Shown here one piece after another: positions 7,828 to 15,308 of a stretch of DNA of 32,528 bases. The position numbers and the translations under genes are program-made. The DNA is from Anaerolineales bacterium (GTDB lineage: Bacteria; Chloroflexota; Anaerolineae; B4-G1; DUEL01), in NCBI GenBank assembly GCA_015662065.1, contig DQUX01000240.1, forward strand, positions 1-32,528. The letters are read 5' to 3'. Under the pieces are notes generated by a model that saw only the letters and a program-made list of their open reading frames with translations, was not told the origin of the DNA and ran no database searches. The stretch's first letter is position 1; each line of letters begins with the position of its first letter.

Positions 7828-8673
7828 CTAAGATGGGGCGGCGAAGTAGCCGGCCGCCAGCACCCCCGGCCCGGCATGGACGACGATGGCGGGGGGCAGG
7901 AGATAGATAGGGACCTCGGACAGGCCCAGCGCGTCGGCGAAGTCGGCGGCCAGGGCCTGCGCCTCCGCCTCGGCGTCGGCGTGCATCACGCAGAGGAGGG
8001 CGTCGGGGCTGCGGGGGCACCCCTCCAGCACCAATTCCCGCAGCCGGGCCAGCGCCCGTCGCTTGGTCCGTTGCTGCTCCAACGGCTCCACCCGTCCGTC
8101 CTCCAGCGTGAGGATGGGCTTGACCTGCAGGAGCCCTCCCAGCAGGGCCTGCGCCCCGCCGATCCGCCCCCCCTTGTGCAGATACTCCAACGTGTCCACG
8201 ACGAAGAAGACCCGTTGGCGGGCCATCAGATCCCGCACCCTCTCCACGATCGTATCCGCGTCCATCCCCTCCCGGGCCCACCGGTCGGCCTGGAGAACCA
8301 TAGTCGCCAGCGGCCCGGCGATGGTGCGGGTGTCCACCACGCGGATGTTGGCGTCGGGGAAGTCCTGCGCAGCGACGGTGGCCGAACGGACAGTGCCGCT
8401 GAGCTCGGTAGAAGGGTGCAAGCAGATGATCGTATCCCCCTCCGCCACCAGACGTTCGAAGACAGGGGTGAACAGGGCCGGGGGCGGCGCTGCGGTCTTA
8501 GGGAGAACCGGTGAGGCGCGCAGCTTCTCCAGGAAGGCGGCGGTGTCCAGTTCCGTGTCGTCCCGGTACGACTCCTCGCCAAAGATGATGATCTGAGGCA
8601 GAACCGGGATGTCGAGTTCCACGGCCTGGTGCAGGGGAAGACCGGAGGTCGTGTCGGTGACAATCCTGATCAT
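7828..8673 (-). CDS. DegV family fatty-acid-binding protein
   Basis: A 281-residue DegV-family protein. Family members bind a fatty acid, and FakB homologues present it to the fatty acid kinase FakA for phospholipid synthesis. The N-terminus IRIVTDTTSGLP matches the conserved D-[ST]-[ST]-x-D/G-L start. The mid-region HPSTELSGTVRSA and VVDTRTIAG are the conserved headgroup-binding segments. ATG at 8673 has GGAG upstream on the coding strand. No fakA-like (DAK2-domain) gene is in the window. It is 61 bases after secF on the same strand and probably co-transcribed; the functional link to secretion is not evident. Confidence 0.88.
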   Translation of the reverse strand: MIRIVTDTTSGLPLHQAVELDIPVLPQIIIFGEESYRDDTELDTAAFLEKLRASPVLPKTAAPPPALFTPVFERLVAEGDTIICLHPSTELSGTVRSATVAAQDFPDANIRVVDTRTIAGPLATMVLQADRWAREGMDADTIVERVRDLMARQRVFFVVDTLEYLHKGGRIGGAQALLGGLLQVKPILTLEDGRVEPLEQQRTKRRALARLRELVLEGCPRSPDALLCVMHADAEAEAQALAADFADALGLSEVPIYLLPPAIVVHAGPGVLAAGYFAAPS

Positions 8674-8734
8674 CCGGCAACTCCATATTTTCCTGGTAGC
8701 CGGCCAAATGACTGCACGAAGGGCGTGTCCTCCC

Positions 8735-9667
8735 TCAAGCGACGGCGGCCGCCGTCCGCCGCTCCCTCCGTCGCTCCCACATCACTACCAACGGCACCGC
8801 GATGAAGATCGATGAATAGGTCCCACTGAGCATCCCGACCAGCATCGTGGAGATGAACGGCCGGATCGTCTCGCCGCCGAAGAGGATGATGGCGACCATC
8901 ACAAAGATGGCGTTCAACTGCGTCGCCAGAGAGCGGTGTATCGTCTCCAGAATAGACCGGTTGGCTACTCGCCCGAAGGACTCCCCCCGGTAACGGGGAA
9001 GATTCTCCCGAATGCGGTCGAAGACGACGATGGTATCCTGGACCGAGAAGCCGCTGACGGTGAGGATGGCGGTCAGGAACAGCGCGTCCACCTCCCAACC
9101 CTGGAGAATCCCCATCAGGACGTAGAACCCCAGGGCGACCAGGATGTCGTGGAGCATCCCGATGATGGCCGCCGCGCCGTAGCGGAAGGCGTGGGGAACC
9201 CGGCGGAAGGACCACCAGATAAAGGCCAGGATGATGACCGACGCCACAGCCACCGCCATCCCCGCCGCCCGGGTCACCTCGCCGCCGACGATAGGGGAAA
9301 CCGCCTCATAGGTCAGAAGGTCCCGGTTCACCGGCGCGACCTGCGCGTCCAGGTCGGCGAGGATGGCCTGAACCTGCTCCGGGGCCGCCTCCCTCGTGCG
9401 GACCTGCCAGGCGTTCTCCTCCGGCGCGCCCAGCCGCTGCACGATGGCCTCATCCAACCCGTGGGCGGCGAAGACCGCCCGGATGGCCGCCTCCTCACCA
9501 GGGCGGTCGAAGTGGAGGACGAAAAGGCTACCGCCGGTGAAGTCGATGCTCATCCGCACCGGCGCTCCGAAACGGACCAGGCTGAAGAGCATCGCCGCGA
9601 TGCCCAGCAGGACGACGGTCCCCGAACCGATGAAGTACCAGCGTCGCTTCTCAACGATGTTGAACAT
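8735..9667 (-). CDS. secF: Protein translocase subunit SecF
   Basis: A 310-residue membrane protein of the SecDF accessory complex, which uses the proton motive force to help pull exported proteins out of the SecYEG channel. One N-terminal membrane segment (about residues 12-32) is followed by the conserved IDFTGGSLF motif and a periplasm-type domain. Five more membrane segments follow, including GFSVQDTIVVFDRIREN, the most conserved SecF signature. Length is typical (about 300-320). It begins 12 bases after the secD stop, so the two are translated as a pair. Confidence 0.95.
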   Translation of the reverse strand: MFNIVEKRRWYFIGSGTVVLLGIAAMLFSLVRFGAPVRMSIDFTGGSLFVLHFDRPGEEAAIRAVFAAHGLDEAIVQRLGAPEENAWQVRTREAAPEQVQAILADLDAQVAPVNRDLLTYEAVSPIVGGEVTRAAGMAVAVASVIILAFIWWSFRRVPHAFRYGAAAIIGMLHDILVALGFYVLMGILQGWEVDALFLTAILTVSGFSVQDTIVVFDRIRENLPRYRGESFGRVANRSILETIHRSLATQLNAIFVMVAIILFGGETIRPFISTMLVGMLSGTYSSIFIAVPLVVMWERRRERRTAAAVA

Positions 9668-9679
9668 TCCCCTGCTCCT

Positions 9680-11170
9680 CTACACGCCCAGCAGCCAACG
9701 CCGGGAGCGTAGCCAGTCGCCCGCTAGGTGGAAAGCCAACCGCACGAAAGTGCGCGTCGCCACCACGGCGGTGAAGAGGTTGATGACCGTGCCGATGGCC
9801 AGCGTAAGGGCGAAACCCTTGACCATACTGGCCCCGAAGTTGGTGCCGAAGAAGTACAGCACGGCACAGACGATGAGCGTGGAGACCTGCGAGTCGCGGA
9901 TAGAGGTCCAAGCCCGGCTGAAGCCGGCCTCGGCCGCCGCCCGCAGGCCCCGCCCCGCCCGCAGCTCCTCCTTCATCCGCTCGAAGACCAGGATGTTGGC
10001 ATCCACCGCCATCCCGGCCGAGAGCAGGAACCCGGCGATGCCCGGAAAGGTCAGCGTGACGGGGAGCAGCTTGTACAGGGCCAGATTCAGCAGAGCGTAG
10101 ATAACCAGAGCCACGTCGGCCAGACCGCCCGGCAGCCGGTAGTAGATCAACATAAACAGCAACACGACGGAGAGGCCGACGACGCCGGCACGGATGGATC
10201 GCCCCACCGAGATCTCCCCCAGCGTCGGGCCGACGGTGCTGATCGTCTCCACCCGCAGCGGCACCGGCAGCGCGCCGTAGTGGAGCTGGATCGCCAGATT
10301 GCGCGCCTCCTGATAGGTGGCGTTCCCCAGCGAGATCGTCCCCCGCCCGTCGGGAATGGCGTCCCGAATGACCGGGCAGGAGATGACCTCCTTGTCCAGA
10401 ACGATGCAGAGGTATTGCCCCACGTGGGAGGCGGTGTACTCGGCGAAGGTGGCCGCCGCATCTGGGTACAGCTCGAAGGGGATCTGATACTCATTGGTTT
10501 GGGATCGATCCAACCCGACCTGCTTCAGCCCCGCGCCGGTGAGGATCGTCTCGTACACCCGGTCGCCGGTCGTGGGCGTGACCGGCGCAGTGGGCGTCAC
10601 CCCCGCCGTGGACGTGAGGGGCGATGCCGGCGTGATTGGGCCGGTGAGGGCCACCCCGGGGGTCGGCACCAGGGCGGGCGTGGCCGTCGGCACCGCCGTG
10701 GGCTCCCCTATGGACGGCCCGCCCAGCGTCGTGCGGACCACCGTCCCCTCCGGCAGCCAGGTGTAGCCAGCGTCGATGAACTCCAAGAGCGCCGTTCCCC
10801 GGATCGCCTCGACCGCCAGTTCGGGGTCCTCGATCCCCGGTAACTCGACAATGATCCGCCGGTCCCCCTGGGCCTGCACCACCGGCTCGGTGAGGCCCAG
10901 GCCATTGACCCGGTTCTCAACGATCCGGCGGGCGGTCTCCATCGCCACCGGGTCCGCCGCCTGGCCCTCCGGGATGTCGGCGGCCAGGAGCACCTTGAGG
11001 CCGCCCCGCAGGTCCAGTCCGTAGCGAATGGCGATCTCGCGCCCCCCCTCCGGCCGCCAGAACTGAAGGTTCTCAAACCAGGCCGGATGATCCACATCCA
11101 GGTCCACGTATAACGCCAGGCCAGCCAGGACAACGATCAAGACCAGCAGGGCAATGTTCCTTCTATCCAT
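9680..11170 (-). CDS. secD: Protein translocase subunit SecD
   Basis: A 496-residue SecD with an N-terminal membrane anchor, the conserved YGLDLRGGLKVLLA motif, the P1 export domain and a C-terminal six-helix block containing GMAVDANILVFERMKEE. An unusual Thr/Pro/Val-rich linker (roughly residues 148-204, with TPTAPVTPTTG-like stretches) interrupts the exported part. I place the start at ATG 11170. A GTG at 11179 in frame is possible, but a GGGGG ribosome site lies only three bases from it. secF follows at once. The gene is driven by a near-perfect promoter at 11215-11243 that is back to back with the metallophosphoesterase promoter. Confidence 0.95.
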   Translation of the reverse strand: MDRRNIALLVLIVVLAGLALYVDLDVDHPAWFENLQFWRPEGGREIAIRYGLDLRGGLKVLLAADIPEGQAADPVAMETARRIVENRVNGLGLTEPVVQAQGDRRIIVELPGIEDPELAVEAIRGTALLEFIDAGYTWLPEGTVVRTTLGGPSIGEPTAVPTATPALVPTPGVALTGPITPASPLTSTAGVTPTAPVTPTTGDRVYETILTGAGLKQVGLDRSQTNEYQIPFELYPDAAATFAEYTASHVGQYLCIVLDKEVISCPVIRDAIPDGRGTISLGNATYQEARNLAIQLHYGALPVPLRVETISTVGPTLGEISVGRSIRAGVVGLSVVLLFMLIYYRLPGGLADVALVIYALLNLALYKLLPVTLTFPGIAGFLLSAGMAVDANILVFERMKEELRAGRGLRAAAEAGFSRAWTSIRDSQVSTLIVCAVLYFFGTNFGASMVKGFALTLAIGTVINLFTAVVATRTFVRLAFHLAGDWLRSRRWLLGV

Positions 11171-11214
11171 AACTTTCACGCGCCCCCTTGCGCAGACAAT
11201 AGGAAACGGAGTGG

Positions 11215-11243
11215 ATTATAGCCGAGGGCAAACGTTCTGTCAA
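11215..11243 (-). promoter_or_regulatory. Predicted strong promoter of secDF
   Basis: Minus strand: consensus -35 TTGACA (11238-11243), a 17-bp spacer and consensus -10 TATAAT (11215-11220). Transcription would start near 11208, about 38 bases before the secD ATG. The -35 box is only four bases from the -35 box of the opposite promoter. Confidence 0.85.
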
Positions 11244-11247
11244 ACAA

Positions 11248-11276
11248 TTGACATCTCTCCCACCCAATGCTATACT
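11248..11276 (+). promoter_or_regulatory. Predicted strong promoter of the metallophosphoesterase gene
   Basis: Plus strand: -35 TTGACA (11248-11253), a 17-bp spacer and -10 TATACT (11271-11276). Transcription would begin near 11283, so the in-frame ATG at 11267 lies upstream of the transcript and is rejected in favour of ATG 11327. Confidence 0.82.
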
Positions 11277-11326
11277 CGCGAGAGCGAGACGACATCCCGC
11301 CTACGCTCCCCAGGACGGAGGTGACG

Positions 11327-13291
11327 ATGGACAAGCCCACTCCCCAGGTTGATTACCTTTTCATCAGCGATCTGCATGTCTCCCTTGGATACGACCCCGA
11401 ACGGCGCGCCTACCACGCCCGCGAGGATTTCTTCTTCGACGACGCTTTCTTCCGCTGGCTCCAATGGGCCAATGGGACCTGCCCCCCAGACCGGCGGTGG
11501 GAACTGGTCTTCGTCGGCGACGGCTTCGACTTCCTCCCCGTCGACCTAGAGATGGTCCACCGGTATTTCGAGGCGCGGGACCGCCGCTGGAAGGAGCTGG
11601 ACCCGGCCGATCGGGGCCAGGCAGTGGCCTACTGGCGGCGGCAGTTCGGCGGCGATGAGCATCTCCCCCCTCACGAACGGGTCCCCGACTGGATACGCTG
11701 GCTCTTCTTCGAGGACGACGCGCGGGAGGGACGGGTCCGGCTGACCCCTGCCCCACGCAGAGAGCTGCTGACGATGGCCCCGGAGGCCATCGCTCCCGAT
11801 TGGGCGGTCCACCTCTACGGCGGCCTCGACCCCTCCATCGAGGAAGCAGCTCGGGAGATCGCCCCCGCTTTCGGGCTGGGGCGGCCGCTGAGGGAACCGG
11901 AGGTGGCCTTCCAGGTCGTGGAAGGCGAGGCCCCCCCCAGGCCAGAGCGGGATCGATTGCAGGAGGAAACCTTCGAGCAACGGTACGGCTTCCTGCCCAC
12001 CCAGGCTAAATCCATGGCCCGCCTATACTTCATCTATCGGGGCCATCCCGTCTTCTTCCGCGCCTTGGCTTGGTTTGTGGGTCAGGGCCACCGGGTGACC
12101 TTCCTGCGCGGCAACCACGACCTGGAGCTCTTCTGGCCGGGGGTGCAGGCACTGCTTCGGCGATTCGTGGCCCGGGAGCACCCGGCCGCCTTCGACGACC
12201 GGCCCTCCCCCCCTCCCCTGCCCGACCTGGATGAGCGGATCACCTTCCGGCCCGGCTGGTTCTACTACCGGCCTGGCCTGTTCTACGCCGAGCACGGCAA
12301 CCAATATGAGCCGATCAACTCCTGCCCCAACTTCCTCCGTCCCCTCCTGCCCACCGACCCCCGGCTCCTCAACCCGCCGGTGGGCAACGTGGGGGTGACC
12401 ACCGTCGTCGCCAATATGGAAGACGAATACCCGGAATGGGAGAACCGGGGCAAGCACGCCGTCGTTATCAAGGAACTGGTCCGCCGCTACCCCCACCAGG
12501 CGTTCCTCATCGTCACCCGCCACGTCCGCGACTTCCTGTGGATGGCCCAGCGGCTCTGGCAGGCCACCCAGGGAGAGAAGCAAGAACCGACCGAGGAGGA
12601 CTTCCGCCAGTACGCATCGTCGGTCGGCCTCCCCCCGGAGACGGTGAGGGCCATCTATTACGAATGGGATCCCCCGCTCCTGGTGCGACACCCCCTGGCC
12701 TGGTTCCTCTTCAGCCCCGGCGGCCACGTCCTCAAAGCGCTGCTGGTCCTGCTCGTAGCCGCCCTCGCGGTGGGCGGGGGCCTGCTCTGGTACCTGGTGA
12801 TCGCCCCCTTCTTAGCCAGCCTGATCCCGCCCAACTTCCTCTCCACCACCATCGGCCCGGCGCTGCAACTTCTGGGGAAGATCCTCCTGTGGCTCCTGCC
12901 CCCCCTGGCCCTGGAAGCGGTGCGCCGCTCCCTCGCCCGGTGGTATCCCCATCCCCTGATGTACTGGGCCGCCCGACGGGTCCACAGACACCTACGGGAG
13001 ACGGATCGCCATCTGCGCTTCTACATCCTCGGCCACGACCATAAGACCGACGTGCGGATCGTGGAGCGCAAGCCGGACCACAAGCACGTCTACTACCTGA
13101 ACACCGGCTGTTGGTTCCCCGAGTTCGTCGAGGGAACCCGGCGGCTGCAGACCTTGGGTCAGGACGTACAGTTCACCTTCGTGCGACTGGTTCAGCGACA
13201 GGAGGGTGTAGAGGCCGATCTACTGCGCTGGAACGACGACGCGGGCCGGGCCGAGCAGCAGATCGTGCCGCCCGCCCGACCGGAAGAGTAG
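11327..13291 (+). CDS. Large membrane-associated metallophosphoesterase
   Basis: A 654-residue calcineurin-like phosphoesterase. All metal-site blocks are visible: D15-L-H17, GDGFD with D65, GNHD (N263, H264, D265), AEHG in the middle and GHDH (H570, H572; usually GHTH). Two strongly hydrophobic segments at about residues 465-530 lie between the GNHD and GHDH blocks. This implies a membrane hairpin inserted into or next to the catalytic fold. The protein is about twice the length of simple family members. ATG at 11327 follows GGAGGTGA (11317-11324). The substrate is unknown; LpxH-type lipid pyrophosphatases are distant relatives, but nothing here identifies a lipid A pathway. The following 134 bases hold a TIR-bounded repeat. 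Confidence 0.8.
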   Translation: MDKPTPQVDYLFISDLHVSLGYDPERRAYHAREDFFFDDAFFRWLQWANGTCPPDRRWELVFVGDGFDFLPVDLEMVHRYFEARDRRWKELDPADRGQAVAYWRRQFGGDEHLPPHERVPDWIRWLFFEDDAREGRVRLTPAPRRELLTMAPEAIAPDWAVHLYGGLDPSIEEAAREIAPAFGLGRPLREPEVAFQVVEGEAPPRPERDRLQEETFEQRYGFLPTQAKSMARLYFIYRGHPVFFRALAWFVGQGHRVTFLRGNHDLELFWPGVQALLRRFVAREHPAAFDDRPSPPPLPDLDERITFRPGWFYYRPGLFYAEHGNQYEPINSCPNFLRPLLPTDPRLLNPPVGNVGVTTVVANMEDEYPEWENRGKHAVVIKELVRRYPHQAFLIVTRHVRDFLWMAQRLWQATQGEKQEPTEEDFRQYASSVGLPPETVRAIYYEWDPPLLVRHPLAWFLFSPGGHVLKALLVLLVAALAVGGGLLWYLVIAPFLASLIPPNFLSTTIGPALQLLGKILLWLLPPLALEAVRRSLARWYPHPLMYWAARRVHRHLRETDRHLRFYILGHDHKTDVRIVERKPDHKHVYYLNTGCWFPEFVEGTRRLQTLGQDVQFTFVRLVQRQEGVEADLLRWNDDAGRAEQQIVPPARPEE

Positions 13292-13317
13292 TTTGGCAAT
13301 GTCACATTATGCTCTGA

Positions 13318-13334
13318 GGGGGTCTGTGACCCCC
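13318..13334 (+). terminator. GC-rich hairpin after the metallophosphoesterase gene
   Basis: GGGGGTC (13318-13324), loop TGT, GACCCCC (13328-13334): a seven-base-pair stem 27 bases after the TAG at 13291. No T-run follows. It is also the left end of the repeat at 13320-13384, so a terminator role is only possible. Confidence 0.4.
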
Positions 13335-13384
13335 GACTTGGGCTGAAAACGGTAGTTTCGGCCGGAGACGCAGGTCGCAGACCC
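13320..13384. repeat. 65-bp element with 12-base terminal inverted repeats
   Basis: The left end GGGTCTGTGACC (13320-13331) and right end GGTCGCAGACCC (13373-13384) are inverted copies matching at 11 of 12 positions. The interior contains GGTAGTTTCGGCCGGAG. A related interior (GGTAGTCTTCCGG... GCGCAAACCCGCC) occurs at about 15086-15138. The element sits in the leader of the SCP2-like gene and resembles a tiny non-coding mobile or palindromic repeat. Confidence 0.5.
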
Positions 13385-13425
13385 GCCGGGAGCCTTCAAA
13401 CAATTCCAAGGAGGAAAAGGAACCT

Positions 13426-13833
13426 ATGGCCGTCAAATTCCCGTCGGATGAATGGATCAAAGCGCTCAGTGCACAGCTCAACGCCAGCGAGGCCTACGAG
13501 AAATCGGCCAGAGACTGGGAAGGGGACTTTGTCTTCGTGGTGGAGCCAGACGACGCCTACCCGGAGACCGCCTACCTGTTCCTGGCCCTCTATCACGGCA
13601 AAAGTCCCGATGCGGCGATGGTGGCGAGCGAGGATGAGCGGGAGGTGGAGTACGTCCTCCGCGCTCCCTTCAGCACGTGGCGCCAGGTCATCGAGGGAAA
13701 GCTGGATCCTATCCAGGGGATGATGACCCGCAAGCTGAAGCTGAAGGGCAATATGATGAAGATTATGCGCTACCCCAAAGCGGCCCAGGAGATCGTCGCC
13801 TGCTGCGCCCGGGTGCCCACCGACTTTGGATAG
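13426..13833 (+). CDS. SCP2 sterol-transfer-like domain protein
   Basis: A 135-residue protein with the pattern of SCP2-like lipid-binding domains. It has an N-terminal helix (EWIKALSAQLNASEAY), a beta-rich middle, then the signature FSTWRQVIEGKLDPIQGMMTRKLKLKGNM, which matches the family's ...G..dp...f..GkLki.Gd.. helix-strand end. The length is normal for a free-standing domain. ATG at 13426 has AAGGAGG at 13409-13415. The iron-dependent alcohol dehydrogenase starts 13 bases after its stop, so the two are one transcription and probably functional unit, perhaps handling a hydrophobic alcohol or aldehyde (inference). Two cysteines near the C-terminus (ACCARV) are notable. Confidence 0.72.
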   Translation: MAVKFPSDEWIKALSAQLNASEAYEKSARDWEGDFVFVVEPDDAYPETAYLFLALYHGKSPDAAMVASEDEREVEYVLRAPFSTWRQVIEGKLDPIQGMMTRKLKLKGNMMKIMRYPKAAQEIVACCARVPTDFG

Positions 13834-13846
13834 GAGGGATAGCCCG

Positions 13847-15010
13847 ATGTGGTACTTCGTCTCCCCCGAGATCGTCTTCGGCGAGGGAGCGCTGGATGCC
13901 CTCGACGAGCTGGAGGGAAAGCGGGCCCTGATCGTCACCGACGCCACGCTGGTCGAGCTAGGACTGGTGGACCGGGTGAAAGTCCACCTGGATAACGCCG
14001 GCATCGAGGTGCACCTGTTCGATGAGGTGGAGCCCGATCCCAGCGTGCCCACCGTGCGCCGGGGGGTGGAGGCGGCCCGGGAGTTCCAGCCGGATTGGAT
14101 CGTCGGCCTGGGAGGCGGCTCTCCAATGGACGCGGCGAAGGCAATCTGGGTGCTATACGAGCGGCCCGATCTGGAGCCGGCCGAGATCAACCCCTTCATC
14201 CGTCTGGGGCTCCGCCAGAAGGCCCGCCTCATCACCATCCCCACCACCAGCGGCACCGGGGCGGAGGTGACCTGGGGGATCGTGCTGACCGACCCGGAGG
14301 AGCAGCGCAAGATGGGGCTGGGCAACCGGGAGAACGTCGCCGACATCGCTGTTGTGGATCCGGCGATGGCGGCGGGGATGCCCCCCCAGTTGACCGCCGA
14401 CACCGGCCTGGACGCCCTCACCCACGCCGTTGAGGGGTACACCTGCACCTGGCACACCGACCTGACCGACGGGCTGTGCGTCAGCGCCGCCCGCCTCATC
14501 TTCCAGTACCTCCCCCGCGCCGTCGCCGACGGCTCCGATATGGAGGCCCGCGAGCGGATGCACAACGCCGCCACCTGCGCCGGGCTGGGCTTCGGCAACA
14601 GCATGGCCTCGATGGCCCACGCGATGGCCCACGTGTTGGGCGCAGTGTTCCACGTCCCCCACGGCCGCGCCGTGGGTATCTTCCTTCCCTACACCATCGA
14701 GTTCGCCGCCAGCGAGGCCCCCGACCGGTTCGCCGAACTGTCCGGCCTGCTCAACTGCTCCCAGGAGGAAGGGGAGAAGGGAGCGCGGGCGCTGGCCGAG
14801 TCGATCCGCTGGCTATGCCGGGAGATCGGCAGCCCCACCGGCGTCGCCGAGGCCGGCATCGACCGGGAGGGCTTCGAGGAGCAGTTGGAGAAGCTGGTGG
14901 AAGACGCCTTCAACGACACCCAGATGGTCACCACTGCCCGCTCCCCCGCCCACGACGAGTTGCGTCAGCTCTTCCTGCACGCCTACGAAGGGAAACCGGT
15001 CGATTTCTGA
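13847..15010 (+). CDS. Iron-containing alcohol dehydrogenase
   Basis: A 387-residue group III (Fe-type) NAD(P)-dependent alcohol dehydrogenase. The nucleotide-binding GGGSPMDAAKA motif and the PTTSGTGAEVT segment are intact. All four expected metal ligands are visible with the family spacing: D189 and H193 in DALTHAVE, H258 in MAHAMAHVLG and H272 in FHVPHGRAV. ATG at 13847 follows AGGAGGG (13832-13838), which overlaps the stop of the SCP2-like gene; an earlier in-frame ATG at 13826 lies inside that gene and is rejected. The substrate is unknown (butanol, 1,3-propanediol, lactaldehyde and others are known in the family). Followed by a 9-bp repeat array and a 300-base structured intergenic region. 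Confidence 0.92.
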   Translation: MWYFVSPEIVFGEGALDALDELEGKRALIVTDATLVELGLVDRVKVHLDNAGIEVHLFDEVEPDPSVPTVRRGVEAAREFQPDWIVGLGGGSPMDAAKAIWVLYERPDLEPAEINPFIRLGLRQKARLITIPTTSGTGAEVTWGIVLTDPEEQRKMGLGNRENVADIAVVDPAMAAGMPPQLTADTGLDALTHAVEGYTCTWHTDLTDGLCVSAARLIFQYLPRAVADGSDMEARERMHNAATCAGLGFGNSMASMAHAMAHVLGAVFHVPHGRAVGIFLPYTIEFAASEAPDRFAELSGLLNCSQEEGEKGARALAESIRWLCREIGSPTGVAEAGIDREGFEEQLEKLVEDAFNDTQMVTTARSPAHDELRQLFLHAYEGKPVDF

Positions 15011-15055
15011 TCGCCGAGACGCTGAGAACACCGAGGACACTGAAAACACCGGCAG
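15011..15055. repeat. 9-bp period repeat array directly after the alcohol dehydrogenase stop
   Basis: Five consecutive 9-mers: tcgccgaga, cgctgagaa, caccgagga, cactgaaaa, caccggcag. The array starts at the first base after the TGA at 15008-15010, paralleling the stop-codon placement of the 7-bp arrays. Confidence 0.7.
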
Positions 15056-15308
15056 ATGTGCCTTCTCTGCGCCCCCTTTGACCCGGGGCTGGGCCGCGGT
15101 AGTCTTCCGGTGAAGTGTTGTTGTGCGCAAACCCGCCCAGACGCGAACGTCCGGGCTCACAAACCAAACCCTGCGGGCTGAGGGCCGGCCCCCGAAGGGG
15201 GCTTTGCCGACCGAGCCGGGCGGTTAGGTGCCCGGCGGGATGGGCAACCAATACCAACGCTCAAGAGGGAGACTGCCTGGGCCGCGCACATCGTTAAAGG
15301 AGGATCAT
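15056..15308 (+). other. Hairpin-rich leader of the M20 amidohydrolase gene; candidate structured RNA
   Basis: With the repeat array before it, this is the 298-base gap between the dehydrogenase and the M20 gene; no reading frame in it looks real. It holds three stable hairpins. The first is 15135-15156: GCCC-A-GACG, loop CGAA, CGTC-C-GGGC, with one A.C mismatch. The second is 15188-15202: GCCCCC, loop GAA, GGGGGC. The third is 15215-15236: GCCGGGC, loop GGTTAGGT, GCCCGGC. The GGTT of the third loop (15222-15225) can pair with AACC at 15246-15249, giving a possible pseudoknot. It ends with the strong ribosome site AAAGGAGG (15296-15303). No known riboswitch consensus was recognised. Confidence 0.4.

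Noticed and set aside
11267..11329. Earlier ATG start (11267) for the metallophosphoesterase
   Set aside because: It lies upstream of the predicted transcription start and overlaps the -10 region; ATG 11327 has a strong ribosome site.
15056..15308. Known RNAs: RNase P, SRP RNA, tmRNA, cobalamin, SAM, TPP or glycine riboswitch
   Set aside because: I compared conserved core strings by eye; only chance fragments (for example GTCCGGGCTC, GGCAACC) match and the cores are missing.
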